From an uncultured Microbacterium sp. (lineage in GTDB: Bacteria > Actinomycetota > Actinomycetes > Actinomycetales > Microbacteriaceae), in contig NZ_CALTTX010000022.1 in assembly GCF_943912325.1 (NCBI RefSeq), positions 1 through 36,724 on the forward strand: 36,724 nt of DNA. The letters are read 5' to 3'. The notes under the pieces are model-generated. The model searched no databases. It was not told the origin of the DNA and saw nothing but the letters and a program-made list of their open reading frames with translations. This document shows positions 1 to 7,665 of the stretch, piece by piece. Numbering within the stretch: the first letter of the stretch is position 1; the number at the start of each line of letters is the position of its first letter. Both the position numbers and the translations under genes were made by a program.

Positions 1-369
1 CGCGAAAGCTATGTAGGCGGCGGGCGACACGATCCCCGCGAAAGCGATCCCGCACACGACCGCGAGCGAGGCCCCCGACGACACCCCGAGGATCCCCGGA
101 TCGGCGAGGGGGTTGCGCGTCACCGACTGCAGGCTCGCGCCCGCGAGAGCGAGCGCCGCGCCGACGAGGATCGCGAGCACCGTGCGGGGAACGCGCGCGA
201 GGATCGCCGCCTCGGCGACGCCGTCGTCGGTTCCCACGCGCCCCGAGAACGCGTCGATGATCTGCCCGAGATCAACGACGCGGTTCCCGAAGGCGAACGA
301 GCACGCGACGAGTGCGGCGAGCAGCGCGAGCGAGGCGGCGATCAGGATCGCGTTGCGGGCGGGCTTCAC
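1..369 (-). CDS. FecCD-family iron-siderophore ABC permease, N-terminal part
   Basis: Inner-membrane permease subunit of an iron(III)-siderophore ABC importer. Only the first 123 residues are in the window; the gene runs off the left edge. The visible part has an N-terminal hydrophobic helix (about residues 8-27) and the FecCD signature region near residues 60-105, including RVPRTVLAILVGAALALAG and SVTRNPLADPGILGVSSGAS, which lies in the segment preceding the ATPase-coupling loops in BtuC/FhuB-type permeases. I chose the GTG at 369 because it overlaps the stop of the upstream lipoprotein gene by 4 bases (GTGA), so the two are translationally coupled. The substrate is inferred from the neighbour and from the iron box upstream of the operon. 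The exact siderophore cannot be read from sequence. Confidence 0.9.
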   Translation of the reverse strand, partial: MKPARNAILIAASLALLAALVACSFAFGNRVVDLGQIIDAFSGRVGTDDGVAEAAILARVPRTVLAILVGAALALAGASLQSVTRNPLADPGILGVSSGASLAVVCGIAFAGIVSPAAYIAFA

Positions 370-1400
370 GCGCCGGCCGACGCGGCCTTAGAGATCAGGT
401 CGAAGTAGTCCGAGATGCCCCACGGAATCGACAGCGGAGTGGGGTTCGTCGAGGCGGCGAGAGGGGTGTTGTTCGGCAGCACGACGACGCGGCCCGCGGC
501 GATCGCCGGAATCTTCGACAGCAGCGGGTCGGCCTGCAGCAGCGGCAGGGTCGTGTCGTCGCCGTACGTCACGATGACATCGACGTCGGCGAACGAGTCG
601 GCCTGCTCGGCGCTCACCTCGGTGTAGAAGCCCTCGGTCTTCGCGGACTCGGACTCGACGATCGCGGGGGTCGGAAGGCCGAGCTCGGTGAGGAAGCCGA
701 CGCGCGGATCGTGCGTCGTGTAGAAGCCGACGGTGCTGAGCTTGGTCGGGTCGATATACGCGAACATGATCTTCTTCTCGGCGAGCCCCGCGTGCGCGTC
801 GAGCGCGGACTTCAAATCGCCCTCGAGCTGCTCGATGAGAGCGTCGCCTTCGTTTGCGAGGCCGAGCGCCTTCGCGTCGTAGCGGATCATGTCTTGCCAC
901 GATGTACCCCACGCGGCGGTCGGGTAGGCGATCGTCGGGGCGATCTTCGACAGCGTGTCGTAGTCCTCTTGCGTGAGTCCCGAGTAGGCGGCGAGGATCA
1001 CATCGGGGTTCGTGTCGGCGACGGCCTCGAAGTCGATCGAGTCGGTCTCATCGAACAACACGGGAGTCTTCGCGCCGAGTGCGTCGAGCTTGTCTTTCAC
1101 CCACGGCAGCACGCCGTCACCGTCGTCGTCACCCCACGTCGCCTTGCTCATGCCGACGGGAACGACGCCGAGCGCGAGCGGAACCTCGTGGTTCGCCCAC
1201 GACACGGTGGCAACGCGCTCGGGCTTCTTCGTGATCGTCGTGGTGCCGAGAGCGTGCGTGATCGTGATGGGGAAGGTGTCGGATGCCTCGGGCGCTCCCG
1301 ACCCCGCGGAGGTCGGGGCCGACGATGAGCAGGCGGAGATGACGAGAGCGGCGGCGGCGAGGAGCGCGGCGGCGGCTCCCGCTCGGCGGAAGCGAGGCAC
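366..1400 (-). CDS. Iron-siderophore ABC transporter substrate-binding lipoprotein
   Basis: Extracytoplasmic ferri-siderophore receptor, 344 aa, first gene of the importer operon. Residues 1-24 are a lipoprotein signal peptide with lipobox VISAC, so Cys24 should be lipidated. The mature part has the FepB/FecB-type bilobal pattern: a strand near residue 62 (RVATVSWANHEVPLALG), then NPDVILAAYSGLTQEDYDTL near 130-150, and a second lobe after about residue 190. The start is GTG at 1400, with AAGGAA about 8 bases upstream on the minus strand. The gene overlaps the permease start by 4 bases. A DtxR/IdeR-like box lies just upstream (1423-1441), so expression is probably repressed when iron is plentiful. 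Family assignment is firm; the ligand is unknown. Confidence 0.92.
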   Translation of the reverse strand: MPRFRRAGAAAALLAAAALVISACSSSAPTSAGSGAPEASDTFPITITHALGTTTITKKPERVATVSWANHEVPLALGVVPVGMSKATWGDDDGDGVLPWVKDKLDALGAKTPVLFDETDSIDFEAVADTNPDVILAAYSGLTQEDYDTLSKIAPTIAYPTAAWGTSWQDMIRYDAKALGLANEGDALIEQLEGDLKSALDAHAGLAEKKIMFAYIDPTKLSTVGFYTTHDPRVGFLTELGLPTPAIVESESAKTEGFYTEVSAEQADSFADVDVIVTYGDDTTLPLLQADPLLSKIPAIAAGRVVVLPNNTPLAASTNPTPLSIPWGISDYFDLISKAASAGA

Positions 1401-1422
1401 GAGGAATTCCTTCGGTAAGAAG

Positions 1423-1441
1423 TAAGGGAACCCTCACCTTA
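1423..1441 (-). promoter_or_regulatory. DtxR/IdeR-like iron box overlapping the siderophore operon promoter
   Basis: Read on the minus strand the 19-mer is TAAGGTGAGGGTTCCCTTA. It matches 13 of 19 positions of the DtxR/IdeR consensus TTAGGTTAGGCTAACCTAA and is itself an imperfect palindrome. It sits 23 bases upstream of the lipoprotein GTG. Its first six bases (TAAGGT, 1436-1441) form a good -10 with TTGAGC (1460-1465) as -35 at 18-bp spacing, so a bound repressor would cover the promoter. Consensus knowledge is from the Corynebacterium and Mycobacterium regulators; the site is a prediction. Confidence 0.7.
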
Positions 1442-1490
1442 CCCACGCGACCGGGAACGGCTCAACCCGGTATATCGGTTCCGATCGCCG

Positions 1491-2123
1491 TCAGCCGCGC
1501 CGCGAAGCATCCACTCGCCGCACGAGCGCCCACGCGGCCGGGATGAGCACGGCAGCGATCGCGGCCTTGATGAGCCCGCCCACGATGAACGGCGTGACCC
1601 CCGCCGCCATGATGGCCGAGAAGCCGAGGTCTTTGCCCAGCACGACGTTGAGCACGAAGGCCATGTAGGGCACACCGACGAGGAACGGCACGATACTCGC
1701 GGCGACGAAACCGGTGAAGGCGAGGAGCGGCTTGCGGTCCCACGCGCGCTCGGCGAACCAGCCGGCGACGAATGCGGCGATGACGAAGCCGATGATGAAC
1801 CCGAAGCTCGGCTTCGCGACCGCCGCGATCGACCCCGTGAAGCCCGCGAACACGGGAAGGCCGGCGAGGCCCGCGACGAGGTAGGTGAGAAGCGACAGGG
1901 CGCCGCGGCGCGCGCCGAGGGCCGCACCGACGACGACGACACCGAGGGTCTGCCCGGTGATGGGCACGGGCCAGAGCGGCACCTCGACCTGAGCGAGCAG
2001 CGCGACGAGGGCTGCTCCGGCCACCACGAGAGCGGCGTCGGTCGCGATCGCGCGGGCACGACTCGAACCGTGACCGACGAGGTCGGCGAGGACGGGACGG
2101 CGGGGGACGGTAATCGTGGTCAT
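1491..2123 (-). CDS. bioY: Biotin transporter BioY (ECF S-component)
   Basis: Integral membrane biotin-binding S-component, 210 aa, about six helices. Family marks are QVEVPLWPVPITGQTLGV (about residues 45-62), typical of BioY, the glycine-rich GLAGLPVFAGFTGSIA near residue 88, and FIIGFVIAAFVAGW. The start is ATG at 2123, with GGAGG 7 bases upstream. A TATGCT -10 candidate lies at 2165-2170 on the minus strand. In many actinobacteria bioY is followed by bioM (ATPase) and bioN (T-component). None is adjacent here: the next gene on the same strand is the siderophore lipoprotein. The protein therefore either works with an ECF module encoded elsewhere or acts as a solitary BioY. No BioQ-type operator was recognised upstream. 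Confidence 0.93.
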   Translation of the reverse strand: MTTITVPRRPVLADLVGHGSSRARAIATDAALVVAGAALVALLAQVEVPLWPVPITGQTLGVVVVGAALGARRGALSLLTYLVAGLAGLPVFAGFTGSIAAVAKPSFGFIIGFVIAAFVAGWFAERAWDRKPLLAFTGFVAASIVPFLVGVPYMAFVLNVVLGKDLGFSAIMAAGVTPFIVGGLIKAAIAAVLIPAAWALVRRVDASRRG

Positions 2124-2283
2124 GCGGGGCCTCCGACGGGGTGAGGAATGGTGCGCCTCGGGCCAGCATAGGGGCGGGCGGCCGCGCGGTTGTTGTCGAT
2201 GTCAGGGAATGATCACCGCGATGTGATGTGTGGTCCCGCCAGTTCGCCCGGCACCCTCGGGGCGTTCGCGTCGCGACCCGCCG

Positions 2284-2289
2284 TATACT
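2284..2289 (+). promoter_or_regulatory. -10 element (TATACT) for the ABC-F gene
   Basis: TATACT at 2284-2289 is a near-perfect -10 hexamer. It would start transcription around 2296, 45 bases before the chosen GTG at 2341. It lies downstream of an in-frame upstream GTG at 2230, which argues against that longer start. No convincing -35 is visible. Confidence 0.5.
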
Positions 2290-2340
2290 GGGAGGCTGGC
2301 CCCTCGGCCGCAACCCACCCTGAACGAACGGACGTCCGCC

Positions 2341-3939
2341 GTGCTCGCCGTGCATGATCTCGAGATCCGCGTGGGCGCCCGCGTGCTCATGTCGGGCGTC
2401 GACTTCCGCGTCTCCGACGGTGACAAGGTCGGCCTCGTCGGCCGAAACGGCGCCGGCAAGACGACCCTCACGAAGGTGCTGGCGGGCGATCTGTTGCCGA
2501 GCGAGGGCAGCGTCGAGCGCGTCGGCGAACTCGGCTACCTGCCGCAGGACCCCCGCTCGGGTGACCCCGAGATGCTCGCCCGCACGCGGATCCTCGACGC
2601 GCGTGGGCTGGGCTCGCTCGCGATCGGCATGCACGAGGCATCCCTCGAAATGGGCGATGATGATCCCGACGTCGCGGCGAAGGCCATGCGTCGTTACGGC
2701 AACCTCATGGAGCGTTTTGAAGCACAGGGCGGCTATGCCGCAGAGGCCGAGGCCGCGTCGATCGCGCACAACCTCTCGCTGCCCGACCGGATCCTCGATC
2801 AGCCGCTCAAGACGCTCTCGGGTGGTCAGCGCCGGCGCATCGAGCTCGCCCGCATCCTGTTCTCCGACGCCCAGACGATGATCCTCGACGAGCCGACCAA
2901 CCACCTCGACGCCGACAGCGTCGTGTGGCTGCGCGAATTCCTCAAGGGTTACAAGGGCGGGCTCATCGTCATCAGCCACGACATCGAGCTCGTCGGCGAG
3001 ACCGTCAACCGCGTGTTCTATCTCGACGCGAACCGACAGGTGATCGACGTCTACAACATGAACTGGCGCAACTATCTGCGCCAGCGCGCGGCCGACGAGG
3101 AACGACGCAAGAAGGAACGCGTCAACATCGAGAAGAAGGCAACCGCCCTGCAACTGCAGGCAGCGCGCTTCGGGGCGAAGGCCTCGAAGGCCGCCGCGGC
3201 GCACCAGATGGTCGCGCGCGCCGAGAAGATGCTCTCGGGGCTCGAAGAGGTGCGTCAAGAAGACCGGGTCGCAAAGCTCCGGTTCCCCAAGCCCTCGGCG
3301 TGCGGCAAGACGCCGTTGCGCGCAAGCGGGCTGTCGAAGTCGTACGGTTCGCTCGAGATCTTCACCGACGTCGATCTCGCGATCGACCGCGGTTCGAAGG
3401 TCGTCGTGCTGGGTCTCAACGGTGCGGGAAAGACGACGCTGCTCAGGATGCTTGCAGGTGTCGACACCCCCGACACGGGCGCGCTCGAACCGGGACACGG
3501 CCTCAAGATCGGCTACTACGCGCAGGAACACGAAAACCTCGACGTCAATCGATCGGTGCTCGAGAACATGATGTCAGCAGCTCCTGACATCAACGCGACC
3601 GAAGCACGCAAGGTGCTCGGCTCATTCCTCTTCACGGGCGATGATGTGCTGAAGCCCGCGGGCGTGCTGTCGGGCGGCGAGAAGACCCGACTGTCGCTCG
3701 CGACCCTCGTCGTCTCGAGCGCCAACGTCTTGCTGCTCGACGAGCCGACGAACAACCTCGACCCGGCCTCGCGCGACGAGATCCTCGGCGCGCTCGCGCA
3801 CTACGAGGGCGCGGTCGTGCTCGTCTCGCACGATTCCGGTGCCGTGCAGGCGCTCAACCCCGAGCGCGTGCTGATCCTGCCGGACGGCGTCGAAGATATC
3901 TGGGGTCGCGACTACGTCGACCTCATCGAACTCGCCTGA
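2341..3939 (+). CDS. ABC-F family ATPase (ribosome-associated type)
   Basis: Soluble protein of 532 aa with two ABC ATPase domains and no membrane segments, as in ABC-F proteins that act on the ribosome in translation regulation or antibiotic protection. Domain 1 has Walker A GRNGAGKTT (about residue 35), signature LSGGQRRRIELAR and Walker B MILDEPTNHLD. Domain 2 has Walker A GLNGAGKTT (about 360), signature LSGGEKTRLSLA and Walker B LLLDEPTNNLDP. A charged helical linker joins them (about residues 250-300, rich in Lys, Arg and Ala). I start it at GTG 2341, giving MLAVHDLEIRVGARVL, the usual ABC-F beginning. It looks most like the Mycobacterium Rv1473 group rather than EttA, from memory only. 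Substrate and drug specificity cannot be inferred. Confidence 0.88.
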   Translation: MLAVHDLEIRVGARVLMSGVDFRVSDGDKVGLVGRNGAGKTTLTKVLAGDLLPSEGSVERVGELGYLPQDPRSGDPEMLARTRILDARGLGSLAIGMHEASLEMGDDDPDVAAKAMRRYGNLMERFEAQGGYAAEAEAASIAHNLSLPDRILDQPLKTLSGGQRRRIELARILFSDAQTMILDEPTNHLDADSVVWLREFLKGYKGGLIVISHDIELVGETVNRVFYLDANRQVIDVYNMNWRNYLRQRAADEERRKKERVNIEKKATALQLQAARFGAKASKAAAAHQMVARAEKMLSGLEEVRQEDRVAKLRFPKPSACGKTPLRASGLSKSYGSLEIFTDVDLAIDRGSKVVVLGLNGAGKTTLLRMLAGVDTPDTGALEPGHGLKIGYYAQEHENLDVNRSVLENMMSAAPDINATEARKVLGSFLFTGDDVLKPAGVLSGGEKTRLSLATLVVSSANVLLLDEPTNNLDPASRDEILGALAHYEGAVVLVSHDSGAVQALNPERVLILPDGVEDIWGRDYVDLIELA

Positions 3940-3985
3940 GCGCACGCACCGCGCACGCACCGCGCGCGCGGTAGCGACGGGCGCG

Positions 3986-4897
3986 TCAGCGGCGGTGAGT
4001 GCCGCTCGGTGTGTGCGAGTCGAGGATCTCGTCTTCGTCGAGCATGTCGCGGTCGAGGCGGCGGCGCTCGCGATGGCGTCGTGCGACGGTCTCGGCGGCG
4101 ACTTCGGCCGAGAGCTCGGGATTGCGGGCGACTTCGGCACGCTCTTCGCGACGGTGCATGATCTCGGTGCGGATGACGTAACCGATGAAGACGAACCCCA
4201 TGATCGCGAACAGGATCCACTGCACGGCATACGACAGGTAAGGCCCGGGATCGTCAACGGGCGGATCGATCGGGTTCGGCATGCCCGCGGCCGCCGGCGT
4301 CTCGGACACGACGTTTCCGTACGCCGCCGTGATCGTCCTGTCGCCGACGAAACCGGCGATGAGCGGCAGGTTGATCGTCGGCACCTGGCCCTCGGGCGCG
4401 CCGCGGCCCGAGGGTGGCAGGGCCTCGCCTTCGCGCAGGCGCGCGATGACGGTGACGGTGCCGGTCGGAGCATCCGGAATCTCACTGATCGAACCCGACG
4501 ACGCGCCGGGCGGAACCCAGCCGCGATCGACGATGAAGATGCGCCCGTCATCGAGCAGCAGCGGCGTCAACACTTCGTACGCGACCGTGCCGCCCTGCGG
4601 GCGGTTGCGCGCGAGCAGTTGCTGATCGGGCAGGTACGTGCCGCGCAGCTCGACGGGGTGCCATTCGTCGAGGGGGTCGAGCGCTGCCCCGGCCGGAAGA
4701 AGCGTGCCGATCGGCAGGGGAGCCGCGTCGTAGTTGTTCGCGACGAGCTCGAGCTGCGCGCTGCGCTCGGCGTTGCGCGAGAACTGCCAGTGCGACAGAT
4801 ACGCGCACGTGATCGCGAACAGCACGGCGAGGGCGACGTAGATGCTCCACCGCCCGGCGGTCGGCAGCGACTGCATGCTCCACGAACGCCGGGTCAT
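3986..4897 (-). CDS. SURF1 family cytochrome c oxidase assembly protein
   Basis: Membrane protein of 303 aa, last gene of a three-gene coupled unit. SURF1 helps insert heme a into subunit I of aa3-type cytochrome c oxidase. The family topology is visible: one helix near the N terminus (about residues 16-38, ending in the conserved LSHWQFSRNAER), a soluble extracytoplasmic domain with ELRGTYLPDQQLLARNRPQ and IFIVDRGWVPPG, and a second helix near residue 225-250 (YAVQWILFAIMGFVFIGYVI). A charged cytoplasmic tail of about 50 residues follows. The start ATG at 4897 overlaps the preceding stop by 4 bases (ATGA). An in-frame upstream extension has no family features and was rejected. Confidence 0.9.
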   Translation of the reverse strand: MTRRSWSMQSLPTAGRWSIYVALAVLFAITCAYLSHWQFSRNAERSAQLELVANNYDAAPLPIGTLLPAGAALDPLDEWHPVELRGTYLPDQQLLARNRPQGGTVAYEVLTPLLLDDGRIFIVDRGWVPPGASSGSISEIPDAPTGTVTVIARLREGEALPPSGRGAPEGQVPTINLPLIAGFVGDRTITAAYGNVVSETPAAAGMPNPIDPPVDDPGPYLSYAVQWILFAIMGFVFIGYVIRTEIMHRREERAEVARNPELSAEVAAETVARRHRERRRLDRDMLDEDEILDSHTPSGTHRR

Positions 4898-5160
4898 CGC
4901 GCTGCCCCCGGGGTGGCTCCCGGTGTGGCATCGTCGGCGAGCGCCGTTTCGGCCACGGGGAACGAGCGTGAAGAGAGGAATTCGCGCAGGTAGTCGACGT
5001 GCTCGGGGCACGCGAGCCAGATCTTTTCGCGATCGGTGGAATGGATGCGGGGGTTCCGCCAGCGGAGCGCTGCTGTCGCCCGTTCTCGGCAACCCGCTCG
5101 GGAGCACCGGGGAGCGGCCTCGGAAGTGCCGCCCTCGAGCATGTCGAGCAGCGAGCTCAT
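4894..5160 (-). CDS. Small Cys/His protein, possible zinc-binding, unknown function
   Basis: Hypothetical protein of 88 aa. I do not recognise a named family. It has Cys19 and Cys24 (CSRAGC), then Cys51 and His54 (ACPEH), giving a C-x4-C-x26-C-x2-H pattern that could hold one zinc or iron ion. The rest is polar with a short amphipathic N terminus (MSSLLDMLEGG) and an Ala/Pro-rich tail. Its start overlaps the DUF3099 stop by 4 bases, and its stop overlaps the SURF1 start by 4 bases, so the three proteins are translationally coupled. This suggests, but does not prove, a role beside SURF1 in respiratory oxidase assembly. Its existence as a gene is supported by the coupling on both sides and by coding-like third positions. 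Confidence 0.75.
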   Translation of the reverse strand: MSSLLDMLEGGTSEAAPRCSRAGCRERATAALRWRNPRIHSTDREKIWLACPEHVDYLREFLSSRSFPVAETALADDATPGATPGAAR

Positions 5161-5549
5161 GGGGTGTGCGCGTTGCCGGGCGGAGTCTCTCGCGTCGACT
5201 CCGAAATCTGGATCACGCGGGGGGCGGGTTGCGCCGCCGTAGCCTCGTCGTCGGGCTCGCTCTCGACGGTCGGAGCTTCGAGCTGCTGCTCGGGACTCAC
5301 GGCTTTCGCCGCGAGCGCGTCGTACCCGACGTTGGCGACGACGACCGCGAAATAGGGCAAGAAGATCGCGCCGACGGCGAAGATCAGGGTCCACCAGCCG
5401 TAGGGGTGAACGGCCACCATGAGGATGAAGCAGACGGTGCGAATGAGCATCGTGATGCCGTAGCGCACGGTGCGGTTGTGCAGGTCGTCTTCGGGTGCGC
5501 GCGGCAGCGACGTCGCGCTCTGTGCGCCCTTGGCCTTGGTGGTCTTCAC
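5157..5549 (-). CDS. DUF3099 domain membrane protein
   Basis: Membrane protein of 130 aa with two adjacent hydrophobic helices (about residues 31-50 and 53-75, around YGITMLIRTVCFILMVAV and WWTLIFAVGAIFLPYFAVVV). This arrangement, with the RTVCF segment and the short HPYGWW turn, matches the actinobacterial DUF3099 family, whose function is not established. The C-terminal 50 residues are acidic and probably cytoplasmic. The start is GTG 5549, preceded by GGAGGG at close spacing; a TACGCT -10 candidate lies at 5559-5564. The stop overlaps the next gene by 4 bases. It is first gene of the DUF3099 - Cys/His protein - SURF1 unit and divergent from fabG across 90 bases. Confidence 0.82.
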   Translation of the reverse strand: MKTTKAKGAQSATSLPRAPEDDLHNRTVRYGITMLIRTVCFILMVAVHPYGWWTLIFAVGAIFLPYFAVVVANVGYDALAAKAVSPEQQLEAPTVESEPDDEATAAQPAPRVIQISESTRETPPGNAHTP

Positions 5550-5605
5550 GATCCCTCCAGCGTACGCCCCGCGGCGCCGCGCGTGTGCTGAGAGAGTGGC
5601 GTCGG

Positions 5606-5611
5606 TAGGCT
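5606..5611 (+). promoter_or_regulatory. -10 element (TAGGCT) for fabG
   Basis: TAGGCT at 5606-5611 is a TANNNT -10 followed by about 21 transcribed bases, an AGAGGAG ribosome site and the fabG ATG at 5640. fabG is therefore predicted to have a short leader, unlike several leaderless neighbours. Confidence 0.45.
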
Positions 5612-5639
5612 GGGTCGGCTGATCGATCAGAGGAGTGTC

Positions 5640-6347
5640 ATGTCGGAACGGGTCGTGCTCGTCACGGGAGGAAACCGCGGAATCGGGCGGGCGATCGCCG
5701 AGCGCTTCGTCGCGGACGGGTATCGAGTGGCCGTGACGGCGCGATCGGGGGAGGGCCCCGAGGGCACCCTCACGGTGCGTGCCGACGTGACCGACTCGGC
5801 GTCGCTCGATGCCGCCTACGCCGAGGTCGAGCGCGAGCTCGGCCCCGTCGAGATCGTCGTCGCGAACGCGGGCATCACGAAAGACACGCTGCTGCTGCGC
5901 ATGAGCGACGACGAGTTCGACAGTGTCGTGCAGACGAACCTCGGCGGCTCGTTCCGGGTCGTCAAGCGCGCGACGAAAGGGATGCTGAAGGCTCGCTGGG
6001 GCCGCGTCATCCTCATCTCGTCGGTCGTCGGGCTCTTCGGCTCGGCCGGACAGATCAACTACGCGTCGTCGAAGGCCGCGCTCGTGGGATTCGCGCGTTC
6101 GCTGACGCGCGAGCTCGGCGCGCGGGGTATCACGGCGAACGTCGTCGCACCCGGGTTCATCGAGACCGATATGACCGCCGAACTGCCCGAAGCGACGCAG
6201 GCCGACTACAAGAAGTCGATCCCGGCGGGCCGTTTCGCGACCCCGGCCGAGGTTGCGGGGGTCGTCGCATGGCTCGCGTCGGATGACGCCGCCTACATCT
6301 CGGGCGCGGTCATCCCCGTCGACGGCGGCCTCGGGATGGGCCACTGA
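5640..6347 (+). CDS. fabG: 3-oxoacyl-ACP reductase (SDR family)
   Basis: NADPH-dependent short-chain dehydrogenase of 235 aa, most likely the 3-oxoacyl-ACP reductase of the fatty acid synthase II cycle. The Rossmann motif TGGNRGIG is at residues 9-16, NAG at 76-78, and the catalytic tetrad is Asn100, Ser128, Tyr141 and Lys145 (NYASSKAA). The C-terminal segment (GAVIPVDGGLGMGH) matches FabG/MabA. The start ATG at 5640 has AGGAG 5-6 bases upstream. No fatty acid genes are adjacent (in mycobacteria the orthologue sits next to inhA), so a role in another ketoreduction cannot be excluded, though length and motifs are those of a housekeeping FabG. Confidence 0.85.
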   Translation: MSERVVLVTGGNRGIGRAIAERFVADGYRVAVTARSGEGPEGTLTVRADVTDSASLDAAYAEVERELGPVEIVVANAGITKDTLLLRMSDDEFDSVVQTNLGGSFRVVKRATKGMLKARWGRVILISSVVGLFGSAGQINYASSKAALVGFARSLTRELGARGITANVVAPGFIETDMTAELPEATQADYKKSIPAGRFATPAEVAGVVAWLASDDAAYISGAVIPVDGGLGMGH

Positions 6348-6372
6348 CCGCCGCGAACCGCAACGCCGCGCG

Positions 6373-7035
6373 TCAGGGGAGCAGAGCGATGACTTCGGCC
6401 AGATCGACCGGGCCGATGACGAGGTCCGCCTGCTGACGCACGGCAGGCTTGGCGTTGAAGGCGAGTCCGAGGGCCGCTTCGCGCATCATCAGCAGGTCGT
6501 TCGCGCCGTCGCCGATAGCGACCGTGCGACGCGGATCGACGCCGAACTCGGCGACCCATGCGCGAAGCGTCGCGGCTTTCGCCGAGGCATCCACGATGTC
6601 GCCGTCGACCTCGCCGGTGAGCGCGCCGTTTGACCGAACGAGCCGATTCGCGCGCCACACGTCGACTCCGAGGGTCGGTGCGATCTCATCGAGCACTTCG
6701 TGGAACCCGCCCGAAACGACTCCGACGATGCCGCCGCGCGCGTGGACGGCGCCGATGAGCTCGCGCACGCCCGGGGTCGGCTCGATGCGAGCGATCGCGC
6801 GCGCGAAAGCCTGCTCGGGCACCCCCGCGAGGGCCGCGACGCGCGTGCGCAGGCTCTCGGCGAAATCGACCTCGCCGCGCATCGCTGCCTCGGTTGCCGC
6901 CGCGACCTCGGCGCCGCGCCCAGCCTCGTCGGCGAGCAGTTCGATGACCTCGTTGCGGATGAGAGTCGAATCGGCATCGAGCACGACGAGCAGACGCGCG
7001 GGAGCGGCGTTAGATGTCACGGGGTCAGGTTTCAC
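6373..7035 (-). CDS. serB: Phosphoserine phosphatase, single-domain HAD enzyme
   Basis: HAD-superfamily hydrolase of 220 aa that removes phosphate from L-phosphoserine in serine biosynthesis. Motif I is LDADSTLI with nucleophile Asp20 and acid/base Asp22; motif II is in VGVVSGGF; motif III is GDGANDLLMM near residue 175. The early cap sequence NEVIELLADEAG fits SerB. It lacks the N-terminal ACT domain found in some actinobacterial SerB2 proteins. The start is GTG at 7035. A TAGAGT -10 lies 6 bases upstream (7042-7047), so the mRNA is probably leaderless; GTG at 7020 is an alternative. It converges on fabG and is divergent from luxS. Confidence 0.88.
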   Translation of the reverse strand: MKPDPVTSNAAPARLLVVLDADSTLIRNEVIELLADEAGRGAEVAAATEAAMRGEVDFAESLRTRVAALAGVPEQAFARAIARIEPTPGVRELIGAVHARGGIVGVVSGGFHEVLDEIAPTLGVDVWRANRLVRSNGALTGEVDGDIVDASAKAATLRAWVAEFGVDPRRTVAIGDGANDLLMMREAALGLAFNAKPAVRQQADLVIGPVDLAEVIALLP

Positions 7036-7041
7036 AGGGCG

Positions 7042-7047
7042 ACTCTA
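7042..7047 (-). promoter_or_regulatory. Leaderless-type -10 (TAGAGT) for serB
   Basis: TAGAGT on the minus strand ends 6 bases before the GTG at 7035, placing the transcript start at or next to the start codon. No -35 was recognised. Confidence 0.45.
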
Positions 7048-7136
7048 GCGGCGGCGGTGGACGAGAATGGATCGGGATGCCGGGAGTTCCGGCATTCACT
7101 CATCCCCCTCATCCCCACTCGCTCAGGAGGTACCCC

Positions 7137-7613
7137 GTGGCCGATGTCGAGAGTTTCGCGCTGGATCACACCGCCGTGAAGGCCCCGTACGTGCGCCTGA
7201 TCGGTGTCGAACGCGGACCGCACGGCGACGCGATCTCGAACTTCGACGTGCGCTACGTACAGCCCAACGAGGGCGAAATCCCGACGGCCGCGCTCCACAC
7301 GATCGAGCACCTGCAGGCCGCGATCCTGCGCGACCTCATCCCCGGCGTCATCGACATGTCGCCGTTCGGGTGCCGTACCGGCTTCCACCTCATCATGTGG
7401 GGCGAGCCGAGCCTCGACGACCTCGTGCCCGCGGTCCGCGAGACGCTCCGGCGCATTGCGGAAGACGTCGAGTGGGACGACGTGCCGGGAACGGATGCCT
7501 TCAGCTGCGGCAACTACCGTGACCACAGCCTGCACGGCGCACGCGCGTGGGCTCAGACGGTGCTCGATCAGGGCATCAGCCGCGACGCGTTCGAGCGCGT
7601 CGGGGTCTGCTGA
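7137..7613 (+). CDS. luxS: S-ribosylhomocysteine lyase LuxS
   Basis: Metalloenzyme of 158 aa that cleaves S-ribosylhomocysteine to homocysteine and DPD, the precursor of autoinducer-2, in the activated methyl cycle. The metal ligands are His54 and His58 in HTIEH, at canonical numbering, and Cys124 in the FSCGNYRDHSL segment. Cys79 in SPFGCRTGF is the catalytic cysteine. The length matches the family. The start is GTG 7137, with a strong AGGAGG 8 bases upstream; in-frame upstream codons add a non-conserved extension and were dropped. No methyl-cycle partner gene is adjacent. A signalling role cannot be inferred from the gene alone. Confidence 0.96.
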   Translation: MADVESFALDHTAVKAPYVRLIGVERGPHGDAISNFDVRYVQPNEGEIPTAALHTIEHLQAAILRDLIPGVIDMSPFGCRTGFHLIMWGEPSLDDLVPAVRETLRRIAEDVEWDDVPGTDAFSCGNYRDHSLHGARAWAQTVLDQGISRDAFERVGVC

Positions 7614-7665
7614 CCGCCGGCATCCGTCGCTCCATCGAACCGATCGGCACCCGCCCGCGGGCCGC

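Noticed and set aside
2230..2340. In-frame upstream extension of the ABC-F gene
   Set aside because: It would start before the TATACT -10 at 2284 and adds 37 non-conserved residues.
1462..3531. A 689-codon open frame on the minus strand opposite the ABC-F gene and across bioY
   Set aside because: It overlaps two certain genes in other frames and reads as low-complexity Arg-rich sequence.
3940..3961. Two 11-bp GCGCACGCACC units after the ABC-F stop
   Set aside because: Short, low-complexity GC sequence with no terminator fold; expected by chance in this composition.
4898..5107. In-frame N-terminal extension of SURF1
   Set aside because: The extension overlaps the small Cys/His gene, lacks family similarity, and ATG 4897 gives a perfect 4-base overlap.
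7137..7613. LuxS as evidence for quorum sensing
   Set aside because: The gene alone supports only the activated methyl cycle; no AI-2 receptor or regulator is in the window.
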